This document shows, piece after piece, positions 1 to 5,759 of a DNA stretch of 10,342 bases. Source of the stretch: JAIBJP01 sp035639875 (lineage in GTDB: Bacteria > Actinomycetota > Thermoleophilia > Gaiellales > Gaiellaceae). The notes under the pieces were generated by a model. The model was not told where the DNA came from, made no database searches, and saw only the letters and a program-made list of their open reading frames with translations. The translations under genes and the position numbers were made by a program. Location of the stretch: contig DASQXE010000096.1 of NCBI GenBank assembly GCA_035639875.1, forward strand, positions 1 through 10,342. Direction: 5' to 3'. How positions within the stretch are numbered: position 1 is the first letter of the stretch; every line of letters begins with the position of its first letter.

Positions 1-1089
1 CGCGCGGCCGGAGTTGACCGCGGCGCGGAAGCGCGGCCAGTCGGGATGCGCCGCTGCGACCGGGTCCACCCGCCGCTGGAAGGCGAGTGCGGACGCTGCT
101 GCCCGGGTCTGGTGCCCGTCGCCCGTGAAGTAGGCCATGACGGCGTCGCCGATCGTGCGCACGTTGCGGGCATCGGCGCGCACGGCGGGAATGCCGGCGT
201 CGAAGTAGGCGTCGAGCATGGCCCGAACTTCCTCCTCGCCGTGCTTCTCCGCGTAACGCGTGAAGCCCTGAAGATCGGCGAAGAAGATGCTGAGGTCCTC
301 CTCGTGCCCCCAGGTCGCCCCCTCGTAGAAGTCCGCCCAGATCTCCGCGGGCGATCCTTCGCGCTGCCACTCGCCCCACGCCGCCTGCGCGACGAGCCCG
401 AACGCGACGAGCATGAGCAGGTGCCACTCCCACCACGTCGCGTGCCAGCTGCGGCCCAGACCGATGGCGAGCATTGCCTCGGCAAGGAGGCCGAAGGCCG
501 CCACCGCCGCAAGCAGCAGGGGACGGGGGCGACGACGGTAGAGCCGGATGTAACCCCCGGCCGCCAGGGCATAGAGAACCGCCCCGCCGGCGAAGAGGCC
601 GAGCAGGAGCGGCCCCGGATCGTCGAGCGGCTGATCGAGCGGCGGCAGCGTGGCTAGTGAGACGACCGCCCAGAGAACCATCACGGCGACAAGCGCGCCG
701 TAGAGGTATCCGCGCCGGCCGAGAATCTCGCTGCCGCGTCCCTCGGCCTCCGCGGCTGACCACGCTGCGATCGGAGCGGCGATGAGGAGACCGATCGCGG
801 AGGCAACCTGGAAGCCCGCGTTCTTCCCGGCCAGGAGCACGCCCGGGGTCGCGAGTGCGTGCAGCCCGAGGAAGCCCGACGCGGAGAAAAATGCGATGGA
901 GAGCCGCAGCACGCGCCCATCCCCGCGCCGCGCCGCCGCTTCTCCGGTGAGGAAGGCGAGCGCGCCCGTGACGACGCCGGTCGCGAGCACGAGCCAGAAG
1001 TGCGCGGGATGGTTCTCCCAGTGCACGTCCAGCCGCGGATAGGCGAGAAGGAGGATGAGGCCCGCCAACGGCGCGGCGAGGAGGATCAG
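1..1089 (-). CDS. Membrane-bound class III adenylate/guanylate cyclase, 3' end outside window
   Basis: A frame open from about 1089 to the left edge encodes some eight hydrophobic segments (about residues 1-17, 31-49, 63-83, 93-110, 128-145, 161-180, 191-211, 223-241) followed by a cytosolic class III cyclase domain from about 263, truncated at residue 363. The cyclase domain has FFADLQGFT with metal-binding Asp272, TIGDAVMAYF with the second metal Asp315, and RFRAAVNSG near the edge. The usual adenine-selecting Lys before TIGD is Arg311. The membrane part carries conserved-looking histidines (His27, His30, His77, His216, His223), recalling sensor domains of the MASE kind. No ATG or GTG begins the frame near here. 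I number from CTG at 1089 because it overlaps the upstream stop as CTGA, like other junctions here, and preserves the first helix. TTG at 1068 is the alternative but would cut that helix. Confidence 0.85.
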   Translation of the reverse strand, partial: MILLAAPLAGLILLLAYPRLDVHWENHPAHFWLVLATGVVTGALAFLTGEAAARRGDGRVLRLSIAFFSASGFLGLHALATPGVLLAGKNAGFQVASAIGLLIAAPIAAWSAAEAEGRGSEILGRRGYLYGALVAVMVLWAVVSLATLPPLDQPLDDPGPLLLGLFAGGAVLYALAAGGYIRLYRRRPRPLLLAAVAAFGLLAEAMLAIGLGRSWHATWWEWHLLMLVAFGLVAQAAWGEWQREGSPAEIWADFYEGATWGHEEDLSIFFADLQGFTRYAEKHGEEEVRAMLDAYFDAGIPAVRADARNVRTIGDAVMAYFTGDGHQTRAAASALAFQRRVDPVAAAHPDWPRFRAAVNSGRA

Positions 1090-2552
1090 AGCACGGAGCG
1101 CAGTTCGCGTACGTGCTCCTCTCCGGTGTAGTCGTTCAGGTGGTGCGGCGGGAGGACGTGTTCCCGCACCTCTCCGCCTCGCTCGACGTAGGCGGTGGGA
1201 TAGATCTCGCCCTCGGCGTTCATCTCGACGGCAATGGCGCGCGAGCCCGTCGTGGGATGGTCGAGCCAGTCGGCGAGCGGAAGCACGTCGGTCGCGCCGT
1301 CGGCGCCGACCACGCGCGCAAGATACGACTTCTGCGCCCAGAGCTCCGGCGCGCGGGTTGCCTCGCGCAGCAGGTAGGAGGCCAGGTCGCCGTATTCCAC
1401 GCGCTCACGACGGGGGTCCGCGCCGAGATGCGTCTCGGCCAGGTGTCGGACCATGACGCGCGCGTTGTAGCGAAAGCCGTGCACGGCGGCCGACGAGGCG
1501 CCGATGCCGTGCTTTTTCAGGCCGGCGGCGCCTTGCGTGGCATTGCCGGCGAAGTAGATGCCCGAGCCGGCCTCGCTCTCCCAGTAGGGCGTCAGCGCCG
1601 GGATGCGCCCCTGCGCGACGGTACGAACGCCGAGCTCGGTGAGGTCGCGGAGCGGGGTGGCGAATCCCGTGGCGGCGATCACCTCGTCGACATCGAGGTC
1701 GAGCGGGCCCTCACGCGTCGTCCCCGACCCGACGACGCGATAGCCGGACGCAGTCCGCTCGATCCGCTCGAGTGCGACGTCGAGCGCGAAGGTTCCGCCG
1801 CCCAGGCCCGCGTCCTCATACGGCTGCAGGTAGCGGACACGGACCGACGACAGCGCGATCACCGACGTGGCGACGGGCCTGGGTGAGCCGAGAAAAACCT
1901 GCCGCGCCCATGGGAGGAGGCCGTCGGCGAGCTCGAAGCCGGAGTTGCGCTTCCCGATCACGAAAACCCGCTTTTGCTCGTACTCGCGCGCGGCGCACGC
2001 CTCGGCGTAGTGGGGGACGTCCTCGATCCCCGGGATCGGCGACTTCCACGGATCGGTGACGCCTAGGGCGAAGACGGCGGCCGTGCAGCGGTACTCGCCG
2101 TCGGAGGTGGTGAGGACGAGCGCGCCGTCGTCGTCCCTGCGGGTCGACTCCCACGTGCACCCGTATCGGACCGGGACGCCCGCGTTCTCCGCGAACGCGG
2201 CGAGGCCCTGCTCCATCTCGGGGCGAGACGGAACCATGTACGAACGGTCCATGAAGGGGACGATCGCGGCCCGGTGTTGCGGATCCTCGGCGACGAGGCT
2301 GTTGTGGTCGTACCACTCGTACTCGCGGGTTCCCGGCTCGAAAGGCGCGTCCGGCTTCGTCCAGGAGAGCAGGCGCTGGTAGATCGGGAAGGAGCGGAAC
2401 ATGCCGCCAGGCGCTTCATCGCGCGAGATGAGCGCGTGCTCGATCCCGAGGCGCGAGAGGAAGTAGCCCGTCTGCAGCCCGCCGGGCCCGCTTCCGACGA
2501 CGACGACCGGATACTCGCCCGGAGGGAAGGGACGCGCGTTTAACTCCGCCAC
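1086..2552 (-). CDS. FAD-dependent NAD(P)-binding oxidoreductase (FMO/Pyr_redox-like) with C-terminal extension
   Basis: This 488-residue flavoprotein has an FAD-binding Rossmann motif VVVVGSGPGGLQTGY (16-30), a second nucleotide-binding segment VFVIGKRNSGFELAD (196-210), the ATGF motif (294-297) and a late FAD-contact stretch GIYFAGN (331-337). This architecture fits the flavin-monooxygenase / pyridine-nucleotide oxidoreductase superfamily. There is no CxxC redox pair, so it is not a thioredoxin reductase, and I see no classical FxGxxxHxxxW monooxygenase fingerprint. The second Rossmann motif is atypical: GKRNSG replaces GxGxSG. About 110 residues follow the conserved core (from roughly 375), including SYLLREATRAPELWAQ (392-407) and an Asp/His-containing tail, which I cannot assign. 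The start is the GTG at 2552, with AGGAAG well placed; the gene overlaps the CNB gene by 13 bases, implying coupled expression. It appears soluble. Substrate is unknown. Confidence 0.85.
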   Translation of the reverse strand: MAELNARPFPPGEYPVVVVGSGPGGLQTGYFLSRLGIEHALISRDEAPGGMFRSFPIYQRLLSWTKPDAPFEPGTREYEWYDHNSLVAEDPQHRAAIVPFMDRSYMVPSRPEMEQGLAAFAENAGVPVRYGCTWESTRRDDDGALVLTTSDGEYRCTAAVFALGVTDPWKSPIPGIEDVPHYAEACAAREYEQKRVFVIGKRNSGFELADGLLPWARQVFLGSPRPVATSVIALSSVRVRYLQPYEDAGLGGGTFALDVALERIERTASGYRVVGSGTTREGPLDLDVDEVIAATGFATPLRDLTELGVRTVAQGRIPALTPYWESEAGSGIYFAGNATQGAAGLKKHGIGASSAAVHGFRYNARVMVRHLAETHLGADPRRERVEYGDLASYLLREATRAPELWAQKSYLARVVGADGATDVLPLADWLDHPTTGSRAIAVEMNAEGEIYPTAYVERGGEVREHVLPPHHLNDYTGEEHVRELRSVL

Positions 2553-2956
2553 TCGAGAGCTTCCTGCAGCCGCCGCGCCTCCGTCTGCAGCATGCGAAAC
2601 ATGACGCGCGGATAGTCCAGGAGGAAGGCTTCGAGCTTCGGCCCGGGGATCTCGAGACAGCGGAGCGGCCCAGAGGCGACGACGTCCGCCGTCGGCTCGG
2701 CGCGGAGCAGCGTCGAGACCTCGCCGAAGAAGTCGCCGGGGCGGAGCCTGTTCAGCTCGTCGCCGCCGATCTGGACGCTCGCTTCCCCGTCGAGGATGAC
2801 GTAGAAGCCCGCGCCGCTCATCCCTCGCCGCAACACCCGTTCGCCGTCGGAGAACTGGTGCTCCCATTCGGGGTCGGCGATCGCCTCGAGCTGCGGCCGG
2901 CCGAGATCGGCGAAGAGGTTGAAGCGGGACAGACTCTCGGCGAGATCCTCGGGCAT
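2540..2956 (-). CDS. Stand-alone cyclic-nucleotide-binding (CNB) domain protein
   Basis: This 138-residue protein is a single CNB (Crp-type beta-roll) domain with no DNA-binding helix-turn-helix, kinase or channel part. The N-terminal helix region SLSRFNLFADLGRPQLEAIA (9-28) is followed by the beta-roll with FYVILDGEASVQIGG (51-65), the phosphate-binding cassette beginning DFFGEVSTLL (75-84) and C-terminal helices (about 106-137). Glycine and glutamate of the cassette (Gly78, Glu79) are present. The position that should be Arg, which contacts the cyclic phosphate, is occupied by Pro88-Thr89 in RAEPTADV. Ligand binding is therefore uncertain, and it could be a protein-interaction domain. The ATG at 2956 starts directly before the first CNB helix; the open frame upstream lies inside the flavoenzyme gene. 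CNB domains are known as N-terminal fusions to thioredoxin-reductase-like enzymes. Here the CNB gene overlaps an FAD oxidoreductase gene, suggesting a split version. Confidence 0.87.
   Translation of the reverse strand: MPEDLAESLSRFNLFADLGRPQLEAIADPEWEHQFSDGERVLRRGMSGAGFYVILDGEASVQIGGDELNRLRPGDFFGEVSTLLRAEPTADVVASGPLRCLEIPGPKLEAFLLDYPRVMFRMLQTEARRLQEALEWRS
2560..2565 (-). promoter_or_regulatory. Ribosome binding site that fixes the FAD oxidoreductase start
   Basis: The minus strand reads AGGAAG seven bases before the GTG at 2552, inside the last codons of the CNB gene. It is the best-spaced Shine-Dalgarno sequence I found in the trailing genes. It decides between this GTG and the long open frame that continues upstream, which only shadows the CNB gene. 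Confidence 0.6.
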
Positions 2957-2963
2957 CGCGGCG

Positions 2964-2969
2964 ACTATA
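2964..2969 (-). promoter_or_regulatory. Candidate -10 element for a leaderless transcript of the CNB gene
   Basis: On the minus strand the hexamer TATAGT sits in a local AT-rich patch (ATTTATAGT) in otherwise GC-rich DNA and includes the TAG stop of the preceding flavoenzyme. Exactly seven bases, CGCCGCG, separate it from the ATG of the CNB gene, and no Shine-Dalgarno sequence lies in between. A TAnnnT box six to nine bases before an ATG is the known arrangement of leaderless promoters in actinobacteria. A good -35 is not visible; TTTCGC lies 17 bases upstream. Transcription from here would serve the CNB, FAD oxidoreductase and cyclase genes independently of nuo. This is inference from spacing and composition only. 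Confidence 0.4.
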
Positions 2970-4287
2970 AATCGAGCTCGCGCGCGGCGAAAAAAATCGC
3001 TTCGGAGAAGGTGGGAAACGGCTGGATGGTGTCGAGCAGGACCCGGATCGGCACTTCGGCGCGGATCGCGAGCGTCAGCTGCCCCAACCATTCACCGGCT
3101 TCGGGCCCGACGACGACGGCGCCCACGAGCACGTGGCGCTCGGGATCCGCGAAGACCTTGACGAATCCCGGTCGCTTGGGCCGCTGGAAGGTGGCGGCGC
3201 GCGAAACCTTTGTCACATCCCATTTGGCAACGACCGCGCTGTCCCCGCTCGTGTCGCCGACCGACGCCACCTGGGGATCGGTGAAGATCGCGGCCGGGAT
3301 GGCGCGGTAGTCTGCGCGCAGGTCGGCGCCGGCCACGTTGGCGGCCGCGATGCGCCCCTGGTACTTGCCGAGATGCGTGAAGAGAGCGACTCCCGTGACG
3401 TCCCCGGCGGCCCACACGTGGTCGGCCGCCGAGAGCCGGTCGTCGACCTCGATGCCCTGCCGTCCTACCCTGACGCCGAGGTTCTCGAGCCCGAGACCGT
3501 CCACGTGCGGCTTGCGCCCGGTGGCGACGAGGATGTGGGCGGCCTCGATCGGTGCCTCGCCTTCGAGCTCGAGCCGAATTGAGCCGTTCGTGCGCTCGAC
3601 TCGGGTCGCTCGGGCGTTCAGGTGAATGTCGATCCCCTCTTCGCGGAGGAACTCCGCGAGCAGGTCGCCGGCGTCGCGGTCGATCCGCGGGAGGACGTAG
3701 TCGCCGCTCTGGACTAGCGTGACCTTGCTGCCAATCCGCGCGTAGAACTGGGCCAGCTCGCAGCCAACCGCCCCGGCGCCGACGATGACCAGGCTCTCGG
3801 GCACGGCGCTCGCGCTCGTCCCCTCTCGGCTCGTCCAGGCTCCAATCGCCTCGAGCCCTTCGACGGGTGGCATCGTCGGAACCGACCCCGTCGCGACCAC
3901 CAGCTCGTCGTACTCGAGATCCTGCCCATCCACCTCGAGCCGGCCGGGTTCCGCCACGCGCGCCGTCCCCTTCACGACGTCGGCGTCGAGTCCCCGCACC
4001 CACTCCACCTGGCTCGTGTCGTCCTTGCCGGCCACCTCGTCGCGCCACTTGAAGACCTGCACCGGATCGACGGTCGCAGTCGTCCCCGGCGCGTACCGTG
4101 ACCGGAACGCGAGCTCGAGCGGCCGGAGGAGCGTCTTCGACGGAATGCAGGCCCAGTAGGAGCACTCTCCGCCGACGAGCTCGTGCTCGACGAGCGTCAT
4201 GCGGATGTCCCTGTCCCGCCTTCTGAGCGCGGCCATGAACGCCTCGCCGGAGACCCCGCCCCCGAGCACGACTACGTGTCGTGCCAT
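2965..4287 (-). CDS. Lipoamide-dehydrogenase-like FAD/NAD(P) disulfide oxidoreductase without catalytic His
   Basis: This 440-residue protein belongs to the class I pyridine-nucleotide-disulfide oxidoreductases (lipoamide dehydrogenase, mercuric reductase, quinone reductase relatives). It has an N-terminal FAD-binding GGGVSG motif (9-14), a redox-active pair Cys42/Cys47 in GGECSYWACIPSK, an NAD(P)-binding VGAGAVG motif (169-175), the second FAD motif AAGDV (293-297) and the dimerisation domain (about 330-440). True lipoamide dehydrogenases carry HPTLSE near the C-terminus, supplying the catalytic His-Glu pair. Here it reads FPTFSE: Phe424 replaces His while Glu429 remains. Lipoamide activity is therefore unlikely; a quinone or other disulfide acceptor is more plausible, by analogy with actinobacterial quinone-reducing relatives. 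After the second beta strand the sequence is LVQSGD, without the acidic residue typical of NADH selectivity, so cofactor preference is open. The protein looks cytosolic, and its start overlaps nuoN by one base. Confidence 0.88.
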   Translation of the reverse strand: MARHVVVLGGGVSGEAFMAALRRRDRDIRMTLVEHELVGGECSYWACIPSKTLLRPLELAFRSRYAPGTTATVDPVQVFKWRDEVAGKDDTSQVEWVRGLDADVVKGTARVAEPGRLEVDGQDLEYDELVVATGSVPTMPPVEGLEAIGAWTSREGTSASAVPESLVIVGAGAVGCELAQFYARIGSKVTLVQSGDYVLPRIDRDAGDLLAEFLREEGIDIHLNARATRVERTNGSIRLELEGEAPIEAAHILVATGRKPHVDGLGLENLGVRVGRQGIEVDDRLSAADHVWAAGDVTGVALFTHLGKYQGRIAAANVAGADLRADYRAIPAAIFTDPQVASVGDTSGDSAVVAKWDVTKVSRAATFQRPKRPGFVKVFADPERHVLVGAVVVGPEAGEWLGQLTLAIRAEVPIRVLLDTIQPFPTFSEAIFFAARELDL

Positions 4288-5759
4288 CAGTGGGGGAATC
4301 CCAGGAAGGAAACGGAGTCGCGGGCGATGGTGAGCAGCGGGCCCGCGGCGATGAAGCTCCCGACGGTGACGACGACCGCGGCGGCCACCGTCGTCGCCAG
4401 GCCGAGGTCTCGCGGCGGTGAGCCCCCCGCGGGGGCGATGCGAACTTCGACCGGCTGGCGGAAGTACATCGCGCCGATCACGCCTGCGTAGTAGTAGATC
4501 GAGACGACCGTGGCGACGACTCCGACGATCGCGAGCCAGGTCCACCCGCGTTCGACGGCCGCCGAGAACGCGTAGAACTTGCCCAGGAAGAGGCCTGCGG
4601 GCGGCAGGCCGATGAACCCGAACATGAAGAGGCTCATCGCGGCGCCGAGGAGGGGGCGCTCCCACCCGAGGCCGGCGAGCCCGTCGAAGGTCACCGACCG
4701 GGCAAGCTCTCGTTCGCGCGCGGCGACGATCGCGAACGAGCCGAGGCTCATCGCCGCATACGAGATGAGGTAGAAGAGGAGTGCGCGCCCACCGAGGCTT
4801 GTCCCCACGGCGACGGGGATGAGCATGAACCCCGCGTGCGAGATGCTTGAGTATGCGAGCAAGCGCTTGATGTCCGTCTGGACGAGCGCGGCGAGATTGC
4901 CCCAGGCGAGTGAGACGCACGCGATGACGGCGAGCGCCACCGTCCAGAGCCGCGCGTCGCCGGGGAAGGCCGTCACGAGCAGCCGCATAGTGGCGACGAG
5001 CGCCGCCACCTTCGTCGCCGCGGACATGAACGCCGTCACCGGAGTCGGCGCTCCCTGGTAGACGTCCGGCGTCCACATGTGGAACGGCGCCGCCGACATC
5101 TTGAAGGCGAGGCCGACGAGGATGAGCGCGAGGCCCATGACAAAGAAGAGGCGGTCGGCGCTGTCCGCTCCCGCGGCGATGCCGCTGAAGCCGATCGAGC
5201 CGGTTGCGCCGTAGACGAACGCGCTCCCGAAGAGGAGGATCGCCGAGCCGAAGCTCCCGACGATCAGGTACTTCAGCCCTGCCTCGAGCGACGGGAGCCA
5301 CGCAACGGCGATCGCCGTGAGGATGTAGAGCGAGATCGAGAACCATTCAAGACCGAGGAAAAGCGTCATCAGATTCGAGGCTGCGACGAAGAACGCCATT
5401 CCGGCCGCTGCCGAGAGCAGCAAGGCGTAGAACTCGCCGACGCGATCTCGCGCCTGCGGCTCCCAGCCGAGGCTGGCGCCGACTGCGAGCAGGCCCGAGC
5501 CGGCGACGAAGATCTGCGCCAGCTCAGCGAGGCGGTCGCGGCGGATCGCGTCTACGACGATGCCTCGGCCTGTTTCGTCCATCGTGAAGAGGACGATCGC
5601 CGCGGCGCCGGCGCCGACGAAGCAGAGCGCTGCGACTGCCGCGCCGAACCACCGTCGCCAACCCCACGGCAGGAAAAGGGTGAAGACCAGGCATACGGAC
5701 GCGCCGCCGAGCAGGATGAGCTCCGGCGAGAGCGCTGCCCAGTCGATGGTCGGGTTCAC
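4287..5759 (-). CDS. nuoN: NADH-quinone oxidoreductase subunit N (NuoN)
   Basis: NuoN is the antiporter-like proton channel closest to the hydrophilic arm of complex I. It has 490 residues and about 14 hydrophobic segments. Channel residues are in place: Glu138 in GLEWFSISLYIL (TM5), Lys220 in AFKMSAAPFHMWTPDVYQG (TM7), Lys250 in SAATKVAALV (TM8) and Lys394 in FLGKFYAF (TM12), matching E. coli Glu133, Lys217, Lys247 and Lys395. The QTDIKRLLAYSSISHAGF block (294-311) is canonical, unlike that of NuoM here. The GTG start forms a GTGA overlap with the nuoM stop; GGACAGG about six bases upstream may help. It is the last recognisable complex I gene, in the common final position of nuo operons. Its TGA shares one base with the ATG of the next flavoenzyme gene (TGATG), so transcription evidently continues. 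Confidence 0.98.
   Translation of the reverse strand: MNPTIDWAALSPELILLGGASVCLVFTLFLPWGWRRWFGAAVAALCFVGAGAAAIVLFTMDETGRGIVVDAIRRDRLAELAQIFVAGSGLLAVGASLGWEPQARDRVGEFYALLLSAAAGMAFFVAASNLMTLFLGLEWFSISLYILTAIAVAWLPSLEAGLKYLIVGSFGSAILLFGSAFVYGATGSIGFSGIAAGADSADRLFFVMGLALILVGLAFKMSAAPFHMWTPDVYQGAPTPVTAFMSAATKVAALVATMRLLVTAFPGDARLWTVALAVIACVSLAWGNLAALVQTDIKRLLAYSSISHAGFMLIPVAVGTSLGGRALLFYLISYAAMSLGSFAIVAARERELARSVTFDGLAGLGWERPLLGAAMSLFMFGFIGLPPAGLFLGKFYAFSAAVERGWTWLAIVGVVATVVSIYYYAGVIGAMYFRQPVEVRIAPAGGSPPRDLGLATTVAAAVVVTVGSFIAAGPLLTIARDSVSFLGFPH

Noticed and set aside
46..657. Plus-strand open frame of 203 codons
   Set aside because: It is antisense to the cyclase catalytic and membrane region, which carries recognisable cyclase motifs on the minus strand.
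1086..2552. Identification of the FAD protein as a thioredoxin reductase
   Set aside because: It has no CxxC redox pair; its cysteines (132, 156, 186) are isolated.
2553..2867. N-terminal extension of the FAD oxidoreductase through the CNB gene
   Set aside because: The frame is open but encodes Arg-rich sequence without homology, while the other frame encodes a good CNB domain; the GTG at 2552 has a proper ribosome site.
2985..3012. Possible terminator: CTTC-TCC-GAAG followed by CGA and seven T on the minus strand
   Set aside because: The stem is only four pairs, is separated from the T run, and lies within the coding end of the flavoenzyme gene.
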